36,262 nucleotides of DNA from Chloroflexota bacterium (GCA_019873685.1 JAIOAT010000038.1:1-36262), one strand, 5' to 3'; shown: positions 22,851 to 31,346, counted from the first letter of the stretch. The notes: generated by a model from the sequence alone, not told the origin. Made by a program: numbers and translations.

Positions 22851-22881
22851 CCCCCTCATCCCCCATCCCCCTCCCCATCCC
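22851..22881 (-). other. Run of five C/G tracts (G-quadruplex potential on the minus strand) in a 5' leader
   Basis: The plus strand carries C tracts of 5, 5, 5, 4 and 3 bases (22851-55, 22860-64, 22867-71, 22873-76, 22879-81) separated by 1-4 bases. The minus, template strand therefore meets the usual pattern for a G-quadruplex, 56 bp before the start codon of the secreted protein. Confidence 0.55.
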
Positions 22882-22936
22882 TGGCAGCCCGCCCGGATCA
22901 ATCAAGCAGGTTTTTTGTCTCATTCAGGAGGCGCCT

Positions 22937-24691
22937 ATGCGTCGCTGGATCCGGTTTATCGTGCTGGTGTTATTGGTGAGCGGCCTGCTGCCGGGGAATG
23001 TCCTGGCACAGGGTAGCGGAACGGCCTGCCCCGTGATTGTGCAATCCGCGCTGATGATGGCGGGGCAGCTTTGCGCCGGGACAGGGCGCAACCAGGCCTG
23101 TTACGGGCACGCGCTGGTAGCGGCGGAACCGCAACCGGGCGCGGCGATTCGTTTTGCCGCGCTGGGGGACCTGGCCGATGTGGCCGGCATCCAGCGGCTG
23201 ACCACCCACCCCCTCGACCCGTCCACCGGCCAGTGGGGCATCGCCCTGCTCAAGCTGCAGGCTAACCTGCCGGATACCCTGCCCGGCCAGAATGTGACCG
23301 TGGTCGCCTTTGGCGATGCATCGCTGGCGACGGTCGCCGGGCAAGGAGGTGCGGGTGCCCTGCAGGAGGTGACCGTGCGGGCCGGGACAATGGTCGTCAA
23401 TGAGCCATCCCTGGCCGGGATGCCGTTCGCCGGGCCGCTGGGCGATACCACCCTGCCAGCGCTGGGGCGGCTGGGCGATGACCTGTGGGTCTACGTCCAG
23501 TTGCCGGATGGTCAGCGCGGCTGGGTGATGACGATGATGGTCACCAGCGACTTCCGGACGCTGCCCGTCGTTGACGCCACCGGCCAGGTGGTCGAGGGAG
23601 CGGGCGGCGCGGCAGGCGGCGCTTACGTGCTGACGACCGGGCTGGGCGAGCCGCCCTGCGCTCAGGCGCCGAACGGTCTGCTGTTACAAACGCCTGAAGG
23701 TGCGCCGGAGGTGGCGCTCACCTTCAACGGCGCGGAGCTGTTGCTTGGCTCCACCGTTTACATGACCGCGCAACCCAGCAGCGCCACCTTCAACGGCGAA
23801 ATGACCATCGCCGTGCTGGAAGGGCAGGCCACCGTCACCGCCCTGGGGATGAGCGTGACCGTCCCCGCCGGGGCGCAGACGCGGCTGGTGCTGGCCCCGG
23901 ATGGCATTGTTGCCTCGCCGCCCTTCCCGCCGGAGCCGTATGATTACACCCGGATGCTGAACCTGCCGCTGGCCCTGCTGGAGCGACCGATCATCCCGCC
24001 GCCGCCAGCGGAAGGGCTGGCGGGCGGAGGCGGCGCGACCGGCGGCGGGACCGCGGGCGGCGGTACAGCCGGAGGCGGCACCAGCGCCAACCTGATCTAT
24101 AACGGCGATTTCAGCGCCGGGATGGCCGGCTGGACGATCAGCCAGGACTGCCAGAGCTGCGGCATGCAGACCAATATCGACCCCACCTTTGGCGACTACC
24201 TGGCCTGGTCGCGGGACAATAGCGGGGCCAGCGGCGCGTCGATCTGGGCGCGCCAGCCACTGGGCATCGACATGGCCACCTGCCGCGACTTGCACATCGA
24301 ATTTGATGTGCGCGTGGACTGGCACACCCTGCCCAACAGCGGCTGGTGGACCGACGAGCATGGCGGCAACGGCGAATACCCTGTCCTGGTTCGCCTGGCC
24401 TTCATGCCCGCCTTCCAGGGGTCGCAGTTCGATTGGGCGCGTGGTTTCCTGATCACCCATGACGGTACGACCAGGGCCTCCAACTGGGTTCCGGTGCCGG
24501 GTAACACCTGGTGGCATTACGAGGCGGACGTGCTTTCGCCTTCGGAATGGGTAGACGCCTTCGGGAACGTGCTGACCACCCCCGGCGTGTTGACGGATAT
24601 CTACGTTGGCGGCGCCGGCTGGGACTTCGTCGGCGCGATCGATAACATCGTCCTGACCGGCACGGGCTGTGTGGTCACCGCGCAGCGCTAA
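22937..24691 (+). CDS. Large secreted protein: SH3/FecR-like regions and a C-terminal carbohydrate-binding-like domain
   Basis: The 584-aa product starts at the ATG with AGGAGG seven bases upstream and has a signal peptide (MRRWIRFIVLVLLVSG, cleavage likely after NVLAQ). About residues 30-215 hold a region with an SH3-like DDLWVYVQLPDGQRGWV. About 235-320 resemble a FecR-type strand domain (MTIAVLEGQATVTALG, VPAGAQTRLVL). A Gly-rich linker with repeated GGGTA units follows near 360-380. The final 200 residues begin NLIYNGDFSAGMAGWTIS, as in jelly-roll carbohydrate-binding modules, and close with FVGAIDNIVL. No catalytic motif is visible. It is probably a cell-surface or secreted binding protein. 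Only part of this is a family assignment; the rest is inference. Confidence 0.7.
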   Translation: MRRWIRFIVLVLLVSGLLPGNVLAQGSGTACPVIVQSALMMAGQLCAGTGRNQACYGHALVAAEPQPGAAIRFAALGDLADVAGIQRLTTHPLDPSTGQWGIALLKLQANLPDTLPGQNVTVVAFGDASLATVAGQGGAGALQEVTVRAGTMVVNEPSLAGMPFAGPLGDTTLPALGRLGDDLWVYVQLPDGQRGWVMTMMVTSDFRTLPVVDATGQVVEGAGGAAGGAYVLTTGLGEPPCAQAPNGLLLQTPEGAPEVALTFNGAELLLGSTVYMTAQPSSATFNGEMTIAVLEGQATVTALGMSVTVPAGAQTRLVLAPDGIVASPPFPPEPYDYTRMLNLPLALLERPIIPPPPAEGLAGGGGATGGGTAGGGTAGGGTSANLIYNGDFSAGMAGWTISQDCQSCGMQTNIDPTFGDYLAWSRDNSGASGASIWARQPLGIDMATCRDLHIEFDVRVDWHTLPNSGWWTDEHGGNGEYPVLVRLAFMPAFQGSQFDWARGFLITHDGTTRASNWVPVPGNTWWHYEADVLSPSEWVDAFGNVLTTPGVLTDIYVGGAGWDFVGAIDNIVLTGTGCVVTAQR

Positions 24692-24699
24692 CGCTATGG

Positions 24700-24730
24700 C
24701 CCCGGCGGCGCGTTGCAGGCGCCGCCGGGG
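24700..24730 (+). terminator. Hairpin after the secreted protein gene
   Basis: A perfect 12-bp G+C stem, CCCCGGCGGCGC with GCGCCGCCGGGG, with a 7-nt loop, 8 bp after the stop codon. There is no U-tract. It separates this gene from the ABC importer promoter. Confidence 0.55.
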
Positions 24731-24763
24731 CGTGGCCTGTGCAACATGCCGCAAAACAAGCTG

Positions 24764-24772
24764 TGCTATAAT
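24764..24772 (+). promoter_or_regulatory. Extended -10 promoter of the ABC importer operon
   Basis: TGC-TATAAT, an extended -10 with a perfect hexamer, 78 nt before the binding-protein ATG. The leader holds a 6-bp CCCGCC/GGCGGG stem near 24789-24810. I see no riboswitch core or Fur-type box. Confidence 0.6.
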
Positions 24773-24850
24773 CACGATTGTCCGGCAACCCCGCCATCCG
24801 GGTGCGGCGGGCAACCCTTCCGAATCATCATCCAGGTGAGGAGAGGCAAC

Positions 24851-25999
24851 ATGAAGAAGCGTTTGGCGGTTTTGTTGCTGGTCGCATTACTGCTTTCGAT
24901 CACGCCTGTTCTGGCCCAGGGCGGCGACACGCTGACCCTGCTCTGCACACCGCAGGAAGACTGGTGCGTGGCCATGACCCAGGCTTTCCAGGAGCAGACG
25001 GGGATCGCTACCTCCTACGTCCGCATGTCTTCCGGCGAGGCGTTGGCCCGCCTGCGGGCGACCGCCGGCAACCCGGAGTTCTCGGTCTGGTGGGGCGGCC
25101 CGGCGGATACCTTCTTTGCCGCGGCGGACGAAGGGCTGCTGGAGCCGTACGATTCCCCCAATGCGCAGCTGATCGACCCCAAGTACCGCGATGCGGAAGG
25201 CAAGACCTGGACGGGCGTTTACGTCGGCGTGCTGGGCTTCTGCTCCAACAAGCAGATCCTGGAAGAACTGGGGGTTGAACCGCCGACCTCCTGGCAGGAC
25301 CTGCTCAACCCGGCCCTGCAGGGCAACGTCGCCATGGCTCACCCGGCCACTTCCGGCACGGCCTTCACCGCCTTCTGGACGAACGTGACCCTGGCCGCGG
25401 ACGCGCTGGAACGCGCCGCCATGGAAGAGCAGGGCATGGATGAGGAAGCCATCGCCGAGGCCCTGGCCGCTGGCGAATACGTCGGCGCGGGCTACGACGA
25501 GACCGGCGCTCCCACCCAGGAGGCAATCGACAACGCCTTCGCTTACTTCGCCCAGCTGCACCAGAACATCCTGCAGTACACCCGTTCCGGCGCAGCGCCA
25601 GGCCGGATGGCTGGCGCGGGCGAGATCGCCGTCGCCATCATCTTCTCCCATGACTGCGTCAAGCTGCAGCAGGAAGGCTTCGCCGACATCCTGGTCACCA
25701 CCTTCCCGGAGGAAGGCACCGGCTATGAGATCGGCGGCATGGCCATCATCAAGGGCGCTACAGAGCCAGAGGCTGCCCGCGCCTGGTATGAGTGGGCGCT
25801 GACGGCGGAAGCGCAGGCCATCGGCCCAACGGTCAACAGCCTGCAGCTGCCGACCAATCCTGAGGCCCCGGTCTCCGAGCTGTCGGTCAAGCTGGATGAG
25901 GTCAACCTGCTCAACTACAACTTTGTCGCGGCGGGCGCCAACCGTACGGCTATCGTCGAGCGCTTTGACGCCGAGATCGCGCCGGAGCCGGTTGAGTAA
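24851..25999 (+). CDS. ABC transporter substrate-binding protein, iron(III)/FbpA-AfuA type
   Basis: The 382-aa product starts MKKRLAVLLLVALLLSITPVLAQ in outline, a signal peptide ending in VLAQG. The mature part has the extracellular solute-binding pattern of family 1/6 proteins: LTLLCTPQEDWCVAMTQAFQ, then SVWWGGPADTFFAAADEGLLEPY, GVYVGVLGFCSNKQIL and GYEIGGMAIIKGA. This is the layout of iron(III) and related (2-aminoethylphosphonate, thiamine-like) binding proteins. The ligand itself cannot be fixed. There is no lipobox Cys after the signal peptide, so tethering must be by other means or it is released. GAGGAG precedes the ATG. Permease and ATPase follow at once. Confidence 0.87.
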   Translation: MKKRLAVLLLVALLLSITPVLAQGGDTLTLLCTPQEDWCVAMTQAFQEQTGIATSYVRMSSGEALARLRATAGNPEFSVWWGGPADTFFAAADEGLLEPYDSPNAQLIDPKYRDAEGKTWTGVYVGVLGFCSNKQILEELGVEPPTSWQDLLNPALQGNVAMAHPATSGTAFTAFWTNVTLAADALERAAMEEQGMDEEAIAEALAAGEYVGAGYDETGAPTQEAIDNAFAYFAQLHQNILQYTRSGAAPGRMAGAGEIAVAIIFSHDCVKLQQEGFADILVTTFPEEGTGYEIGGMAIIKGATEPEAARAWYEWALTAEAQAIGPTVNSLQLPTNPEAPVSELSVKLDEVNLLNYNFVAAGANRTAIVERFDAEIAPEPVE

Positions 26000-26037
26000 A
26001 CCGGCCCACCGCCGGAAGTAGAGACTACGTTACAATG

Positions 26038-26067
26038 GGCCCCCGTCAGCCAGTATGGACGGGGGCC
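26038..26067 (+). other. Strong intergenic stem-loop between binding-protein and permease genes
   Basis: A perfect 10-bp stem, GGCCCCCGTC (26038-26047) with GACGGGGGCC (26058-26067), and a 10-nt loop, in the 90-bp gap between SBP and permease. In many ABC importers such a structure protects the 3' end of the binding-protein message, or partly terminates, so that binding protein is made in excess. Only TTG follows the stem, so full termination is unlikely. Confidence 0.6.
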
Positions 26068-26089
26068 TTGCGTCCAGGGGGAGGTAGCC

Positions 26090-27838
26090 TTGACTATCCT
26101 ACGCCGCTACGCCAGCCAGTTCCGCCGCATCTTTCAGGACCCCGTGCTCGCCCTGAGCCTGATCCTGATCACCCTCTTCCTGGTGCTGATGGTCGTCCTG
26201 CCCATCGGCGCTATGGTCGGGGAGAGCGCCTCCCCGGAGGGGTTGCCGCTGTTCGCCCATTACGTGACCAGCAGCACCTACCAGACGATCATCATCAATA
26301 CGGTCGTCATGGGGCTGCTGGTGGCCACGGTGGGGACGGCGCTGGGCTTCCTATTCGCCTATGTTCAGGTCAAGGTGAAGGCCCCGCTCAAGCGCTTCAT
26401 GCATGTGGTGGCCCTCGTGCCGATCATCTCGCCGCCGTTTGCTGTGGCCACGGCCACCCTGGTGCTCTTCGGGCGCAATGGGATCATCACGCGGGGCATC
26501 TTCGGCGTGCGTTACGACATCTATGGTCTGGACGGGTTGACGCTCGTCCTGGCGCTGTCCTATTTCACCGTGGCTTACCTCAACCTGAAGGGGATGATGC
26601 AGGCGCTGGACCCGGCGCTGGAAGAAGCCGCCACCAACCTGGGGGCCAGCAAGTGGCGCATCTTCCGCACGGTGACCGTGCCGATGCTGATCCCCGGCAT
26701 CCTCGGCTCGTTCCTGCTGCTGTTCGTGGAAGCCATCGCCGACCTGGGCAACCCGCTGGTGCTGGGCGGCAATTACGAGGTGCTGGCAACGCGCATCTAC
26801 ATCTCGGTCATCGGTCTGTACGACACCACTGCCGCCGCCGTCCTGTCGATCATCCTGCTGGTGCCGTCGCTGGTGATCTTCGTCGTCCAGCGGTACTGGC
26901 TGAGCCGCCTTTCGGTGATCTCGGTCACCGGCAAGCCCAGCGGCACGCCGCAGTTGATCACCAATCCCTGGGTGCGCTGGCCACTCTTTGGGCTGACGAT
27001 GTTCGTCACCCTGCTGATTGTCCTGCTATACGCCATGATCCTGTACGGCTCGTTCGTGATGGTGCCCGGAGTCAACAACACCTTCACGCTGGCCAACTTT
27101 GACTTCGTGATCAACGGCTATGGCTCCAAAGCGATGACCGATACCACCCTGCTTTCGGCCATCGCCACGCCGATCGCCGGCCTGCTGGGGATGCTGATCG
27201 CCTTTCTGGTCGTGCGCAAGGAATTTCCCGGTCGGGGGGCGCTGGACTTCGCCGGGATGCTGGGCATCGCCGTGCCCGGCACCATCCTGGGCATTGGCTT
27301 CCTGCTGATGTATAACGACCCGATCACGCTCACCCTGCCCTTTGGCGGCACGCCGGAGCAACCGCTGACGCTGACGCTGCTGCCCAAGCTCACCGGCGGA
27401 CGGGCGATCTTCGGCGGCGCACTGGCGATCGTGATCGTGTTCGTGGTGCGCAGCATTCCGGCGGCCCTGCGGGCTGGCGTGGCCTCGCTCAGCCAGATCG
27501 ACCCGTCCATTGAGGAAGCCTCGATCAGCCTGGGGGCGGATAACGCCCGCACCTTCCGCAAAATCACCCTGCCGCTGATCCGCCCGGCTTTCCTCTCCGG
27601 CCTGATCTACGCTTTCGCCCGGTCGATGACCGCGCTCTCGGCGATTGTCTTCCTGACCACGCCGCAGACTAAGATCATGACTCACCAGATTCTCAATGAA
27701 GTGGAAAACGGCCGCTATGGCAATGCGTTTGCGTATTGCGTGATTCTGATCGGGATCGTGCTGGTCGCGATCGGCATCCTCTACGCCACCGTCGGTTCCA
27801 CCACCGGCGCGGAGCGTACCCTGGAAGGAGGCGCTTAA
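26090..27838 (+). CDS. ABC transporter permease, fused two-domain (FbpB type)
   Basis: The 582-aa product has two permease units, each with about six helices. Each carries an EAA-type cytoplasmic loop: EEAATNLGASKWRIFRTVTVPM (first, near residue 178, in outline) and EEASISLGADNARTFRKITLPL (second, near residue 477). This single-chain double permease is typical of FbpB/AfuB iron(III) and related importers. The start is TTG at 26090, five bases after GGGAGG. The stop overlaps the start region of the ATPase gene (27840). It should sit in the membrane with two copies of the ATPase. Confidence 0.93.
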   Translation: MTILRRYASQFRRIFQDPVLALSLILITLFLVLMVVLPIGAMVGESASPEGLPLFAHYVTSSTYQTIIINTVVMGLLVATVGTALGFLFAYVQVKVKAPLKRFMHVVALVPIISPPFAVATATLVLFGRNGIITRGIFGVRYDIYGLDGLTLVLALSYFTVAYLNLKGMMQALDPALEEAATNLGASKWRIFRTVTVPMLIPGILGSFLLLFVEAIADLGNPLVLGGNYEVLATRIYISVIGLYDTTAAAVLSIILLVPSLVIFVVQRYWLSRLSVISVTGKPSGTPQLITNPWVRWPLFGLTMFVTLLIVLLYAMILYGSFVMVPGVNNTFTLANFDFVINGYGSKAMTDTTLLSAIATPIAGLLGMLIAFLVVRKEFPGRGALDFAGMLGIAVPGTILGIGFLLMYNDPITLTLPFGGTPEQPLTLTLLPKLTGGRAIFGGALAIVIVFVVRSIPAALRAGVASLSQIDPSIEEASISLGADNARTFRKITLPLIRPAFLSGLIYAFARSMTALSAIVFLTTPQTKIMTHQILNEVENGRYGNAFAYCVILIGIVLVAIGILYATVGSTTGAERTLEGGA

Positions 27839-27839
27839 C

Positions 27840-28946
27840 ATGGCCATCAAAGGTTCGGGCGGGCAACGGGGCGGCGACCTGGTCCTTCAGGGAATTGCCA
27901 AGACTTTCCCGCAGCGCGATGGGCAGGGCGAGGTACGCGCCGTTGATGACATCTCCCTGACCATTCATAGCGGCGAATTTGTGACTCTGCTCGGCCCCTC
28001 CGGCTGTGGCAAGACAACCACCCTGCGCCTGATCGCTGGCTTTGAGCTGCCCACCGCCGGCAAAATCCTGCTCAACGGCAAGGACATCAGCAACCAGCCG
28101 CCCAATAAGCGCGACATGTCGATGGTCTTCCAGAGTTATGCGCTCTTCCCGCACATGCGCGTCTTTGACAACATCGCTTACGGCCTGCAAACGGCGGGAA
28201 TGCCCAGGGAGCAGATCCGGGAGAAGGTGGAAAGTGCGCTGGCCCTGATGGACCTGAAAGGGCTGGGCGACCGGCGGCCCAACGAGCTATCCGGCGGGCA
28301 GCAACAGCGGGTAGCCCTGGCCCGTTCGCTGGTCATGGAGCCGAGCGTGCTGCTCTTTGACGAGCCGCTTTCCAACCTGGATGCCAAGCTGCGCGTACAG
28401 ATGCGCGCTGAGATCCGCCGCCTGCAGCGCCGCCTGGGCATCACCAGCGTCTATGTGACCCACGACCAGATCGAGGCAATGTCGATGTCCGACCGGATCG
28501 TGGTCATGCACCAGGGCAGGATCGAGCAGATCGGCACGCCGCAGGAGATCTACCGCTACCCGCGCACCCGCTTTGTCGCGGATTTCATCGGGCGGGCTAA
28601 TTTCGTGGAGACGCAGGTGGAAGCGGTCAATGGCGGCCAGGTGACCGTCCGCGTGCTGGGGCGAGCGGTCAACGTGCCGATGGCCGATCCACCCCGACCG
28701 GGCACGCGCCTGACCGCCGTGCTGCGCCCGGAATCGCTCAGTCTGGATGAGACTCCCGGCGTTTGCCCGGCCCGCATCGAGCAAATGATGTACCTGGGCG
28801 CCGAAACCGAGTACATCCTGGAGGCGGAAGGCCAGCGTCTGGTCGTCATTGAGGGCGGCACGCGAGCGCTGCGCGGCTTCACCGAGGGGCAGACGGTTGG
28901 CGTTGTCTATGAAGACGCCGCCGTGCATCTGCTGCCGCCGATTTGA
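27840..28946 (+). CDS. ABC transporter ATP-binding protein, FbpC/PotA type
   Basis: The 368-aa product has Walker A GPSGCGKTT (52-60), the Q loop in VFQSYALFPHM, the signature LSGGQQQR (149-156), Walker B LLFDEPLSNLD (from 170) and the switch His207 in YVTHDQ. A C-terminal TOBE-like part (about 240-368) begins with FIGRANFVETQVEAV. The length and TOBE domain are those of the iron(III), polyamine and sugar importer ATPases. It is the third gene of the importer, with the ATG one base after the permease stop. Confidence 0.95.
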   Translation: MAIKGSGGQRGGDLVLQGIAKTFPQRDGQGEVRAVDDISLTIHSGEFVTLLGPSGCGKTTTLRLIAGFELPTAGKILLNGKDISNQPPNKRDMSMVFQSYALFPHMRVFDNIAYGLQTAGMPREQIREKVESALALMDLKGLGDRRPNELSGGQQQRVALARSLVMEPSVLLFDEPLSNLDAKLRVQMRAEIRRLQRRLGITSVYVTHDQIEAMSMSDRIVVMHQGRIEQIGTPQEIYRYPRTRFVADFIGRANFVETQVEAVNGGQVTVRVLGRAVNVPMADPPRPGTRLTAVLRPESLSLDETPGVCPARIEQMMYLGAETEYILEAEGQRLVVIEGGTRALRGFTEGQTVGVVYEDAAVHLLPPI

Positions 28947-29026
28947 GCCGACGCCGCGAATGGCAGCGGTGGCCGGGCGTAGGCCAGCCGTAGTGCGGGT
29001 GTCAAGCACAACCACGCCAGGTAGAT

Positions 29027-29032
29027 TATGAT
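29027..29032 (+). promoter_or_regulatory. -10 element of the PPC-like secreted protein gene
   Basis: TATGAT, 77 nt before the ATG. The predicted transcription start (about 29039-29040) coincides with the first base of the stem-loop at 29040-29067. The -35 region is weak. Confidence 0.4.
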
Positions 29033-29039
29033 GGCTCCT

Positions 29040-29067
29040 GGTTGCCCGGTATGCTGAGCGGGCAACC
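29040..29067 (+). other. Stem-loop at the predicted 5' end of an mRNA
   Basis: A perfect 9-bp stem, GGTTGCCCG with CGGGCAACC, with a 10-nt loop. It begins at the predicted transcription start and ends 41 nt before the ATG at 29109. A 5'-terminal hairpin commonly protects mRNA from decay. It could alternatively be a weak terminator of the importer operon, but no U-tract follows. Confidence 0.5.
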
Positions 29068-29108
29068 CATCGCAACACAACACTTCAGCACAAGAGGAGA
29101 AAAGCCCG

Positions 29109-30599
29109 ATGAGTACCGTGGCAAAAAGTTCTGTGGTCCTGGCTTTGTTGAGCGCCCTCATCCTGGCGCTGCCTGCCCTGGCCCAGGGCGAAGCAACACC
29201 CATCGCCTATGGCGAAGCAGTGCGCGGCGAGATCACCGCGCAGACTTCGGAGGTCTTTTATACCTTCAGCGGCAAGCAGGGGGATACGATCACCATCACC
29301 ATGACCGCGCTCCAGCAGGGTCTGGATAGTTACCTGGAACTGACCCTGCCCGATGGCACGCTGATCAGCGACGACGACAGCGCCGGCAACCTGAACAGCC
29401 TGATCGGGCCGCTGACGCTGCCCGCCGATGGTCAGTATCGCCTCCGCGCCACTCGCTTCGGTGGACCAGAAGGCGGCAGCGCTGGCCCCTTTGAGATCGT
29501 CATCCGCCCGGCGACCACCCTGCCGCTCACTCCGAACGAGACGGTGACCGTCACGCTTGGCCCGGATCAGCCCTTTGCTTTCCTGAAGCTGACGGCGCAG
29601 ACGGGCACGGTGTACGCCCTGACCGGCCAGGGGCTGGGCGGCACGACCAGCTTCAGCATCAGCGTGCGCGACTCGCTGGGCAGCTATGTCAATCAGGCCT
29701 ATTCCCCGGCTGACGGTCTGGCCCTGATCGACCCGTTGCTGGTGGCGACGGATGGCACGTATAACGTAACCGTCTTCCGCCAGCAGGATGGCCCCCAGCT
29801 TGACCCGGCGGCGAGCGTCCGCGTGGCGCTGACGCTGCGCATCCCGGAGACCCAGCCGATCGCCATCGGCCAGACGGTCAGCGGCACGCTGGATAACACC
29901 AGCCCGATCGCGCACTACGTCTTCGAGGGGCAGCTGGGCGAGTTGCTGCGCCTGGAAGGCCGTCATGAAGCGGGGACACAGCCGATCGACGTTCAGGTGG
30001 TCAACCCGGCGGGCTATATCAGCACCGGCATGGGCACGGCCTACGGGCCGGAGGAAGGCCGCTTTGTCCTGGACCCGTTCGTTCTGGAGATGGATGGCCG
30101 CTATGTGATCGCTGTCCGCCAGACGGCTACCGGCCCCGGCCCGATCACGACGCCCAGCGTCTTCAGCCTGACTCTGGCTGAAACCCAGACGCCGCTGCTG
30201 ACGGTGGGGCAGGCTGTGACCGGCACAGTGGACATGGCCGCCACTTATGAAAAGGTGTACCGCTTCGAAGGACAGGCTGGCCAGCAGGTGAACATCGTCC
30301 TGGAGAGCGTGGACGAGACCTATGTCCCGGCCATGGATGTGCAGGGGCCGCCCGTACCCGCGCCAGCGGCCAGCGGCCCGGCGATGGGTGGCGGCGGAGT
30401 CGGCATGGGCTTCATCTTCAGCCTGAACGGCGCCGTGCCCGGCAGGGTGCAGTACATGCTGGCCCTGCCCGCCGATGGCCTGTATCTGTTCCGCGTGCGC
30501 CTCGGTTCGGCTTACGGCACACCGGTCATGTCCGGCCCGGAGGCCCAGCCAGAGTCGCCGACCGGCACGTTCAGTCTGCGCGTTGACCTGGCCGACTGA
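29109..30599 (+). CDS. Secreted protein with PPC-like (pre-peptidase C-terminal) beta domains
   Basis: The 496-aa product has a signal peptide ending near LPALAQG. The mature part is at least three beta-sandwich repeats of the PPC type: GEAVRGEITAQTSEVFYTFSG and SYLELTLPDGTLISDDD (first), then a second unit from TVTVTLGPDQPFAF, a third from GQTVSGTLDNTSPIAHYVF and a fourth from GQAVTGTVDMAATYEKVYRF. PPC domains usually flank secreted peptidases or bind other surfaces. No catalytic domain is present. It may be a surface adaptor. AGAGGAG lies before the ATG. The bidirectional terminator at 30610-30651 follows at once. Confidence 0.8.
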   Translation: MSTVAKSSVVLALLSALILALPALAQGEATPIAYGEAVRGEITAQTSEVFYTFSGKQGDTITITMTALQQGLDSYLELTLPDGTLISDDDSAGNLNSLIGPLTLPADGQYRLRATRFGGPEGGSAGPFEIVIRPATTLPLTPNETVTVTLGPDQPFAFLKLTAQTGTVYALTGQGLGGTTSFSISVRDSLGSYVNQAYSPADGLALIDPLLVATDGTYNVTVFRQQDGPQLDPAASVRVALTLRIPETQPIAIGQTVSGTLDNTSPIAHYVFEGQLGELLRLEGRHEAGTQPIDVQVVNPAGYISTGMGTAYGPEEGRFVLDPFVLEMDGRYVIAVRQTATGPGPITTPSVFSLTLAETQTPLLTVGQAVTGTVDMAATYEKVYRFEGQAGQQVNIVLESVDETYVPAMDVQGPPVPAPAASGPAMGGGGVGMGFIFSLNGAVPGRVQYMLALPADGLYLFRVRLGSAYGTPVMSGPEAQPESPTGTFSLRVDLAD

Positions 30600-30609
30600 T
30601 CACCCCCCG

Positions 30610-30651
30610 AATCAACAGACGCCCGCGCGGTTCCCGTGCGGGCGTTTGATT
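30610..30651. terminator. Bidirectional terminator between convergent genes
   Basis: AATCAA plus ACGCCCGC (30610-30626, with a 3-nt bulge) pairs with GCGGGCGT plus TTGATT (30638-30651), giving 14 paired bases. Plus strand ends in TTTGATTCT, minus strand in TGTTGATTC. It lies 11 bp after the PPC-like gene and 20 bp before the stop of the phosphoribosyltransferase gene on the other strand. Confidence 0.75.
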
Positions 30652-30670
30652 CTCGCCAGAGGCAGGTTGG

Positions 30671-31249
30671 TCAGTCCGGGCGACCGGCGTCGTCGTCGAT
30701 GAAGATCGGCAGGTGCCCCAGGGCGATGATGTCCCCCCAGCGGGCGCGGTCGCCCTCAGTGAAGATGGCAACCTGGGCGGCCACATGGGCATTGACCTTG
30801 TCCATCAGGACGCGCATGCCCTGCAGGGTGCTGCCGGTGCTGATCACATCATCGACCAGGGCGACGTTGCGACCCGCCAGCATGGATCGATCTTTCTCAT
30901 CCAGGTAGAGCTTCTGCGGCGCGCCGGTGGTGATGCTGACGGTATGCGCTTCCAGGGCATCGCCCATGTAGGGCTTGTAGACCTTGCGCAGCACGACATA
31001 GGGCATCCCCAGTTCGACCGACAGGGCATGAGCAAGGGGGATGCTCTTGGCTTCAGCGGTGACCAGCACCTCGGCGCTGGACTTGCTGATGCGTGGCGCC
31101 AGCTCACGGGCGACCGCCTGAACCAGCTCGGTATCGCCCAGGATGTTGATGATGGCGATGCGCACGCCGGGCGCGACTTCGAACAGGCGCAGGTCGCGCG
31201 TCAGCCCGGCGACGGTGACAGTGTAGACTTCGCGTTGTGGCGCGGACAT
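30671..31249 (-). CDS. Adenine-phosphoribosyltransferase-like enzyme (PRTase family)
   Basis: The 192-aa product has the PRPP-binding loop VALVDDVISTGST near residue 130 and the adenine-type VLVTAEAKSIPLAHALSVELGMPYVVLRK (in outline), matching APRT or XPRT-like enzymes. These transfer ribose phosphate from PRPP to a purine base in salvage. The unusual long N-terminal part (about 40 residues, VYTVTVAGLTRDLRLFEVAPGVRIAI) is a known feature of a group of APRT-like proteins. The base is not certain. The ATG at 31249 has AAGGAG five bases upstream. A promoter (TTGGGA, 17 bp, TACGAT) precedes it. Confidence 0.87.
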   Translation of the reverse strand: MSAPQREVYTVTVAGLTRDLRLFEVAPGVRIAIINILGDTELVQAVARELAPRISKSSAEVLVTAEAKSIPLAHALSVELGMPYVVLRKVYKPYMGDALEAHTVSITTGAPQKLYLDEKDRSMLAGRNVALVDDVISTGSTLQGMRVLMDKVNAHVAAQVAIFTEGDRARWGDIIALGHLPIFIDDDAGRPD

Positions 31250-31317
31250 GGTTACTCCTTCGTACCTGGCCGGCGAACGTAACCACCGGCAGAGGGCCTC
31301 AGCGCCCCCGGCGCGTA

Positions 31318-31346
31318 ATCGTACCGCATCATCGCCAAAATCCCAA
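31318..31346 (-). promoter_or_regulatory. Promoter of the phosphoribosyltransferase gene
   Basis: Minus-strand TTGGGA (31341-31346), exactly 17 bp, then TACGAT (31318-31323), 68 nt before the ATG. Repeat copy C begins immediately upstream. Confidence 0.55.

Noticed and set aside
23684-24814. Minus-strand open frame of 376 codons
   Set aside because: Antisense to the secreted protein; Arg/Gly/Ala-rich and without motifs.
24773-24850. Leader of the ABC importer as a possible riboswitch
   Set aside because: It is under 80 nt with one 6-bp stem and shows none of the conserved core sequences of TPP or other known classes.
26031-26036. TACAAT as a promoter for the permease gene
   Set aside because: The start site would fall inside the 10-bp stem-loop and there is no -35. 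The hairpin and operon structure explain the region better.
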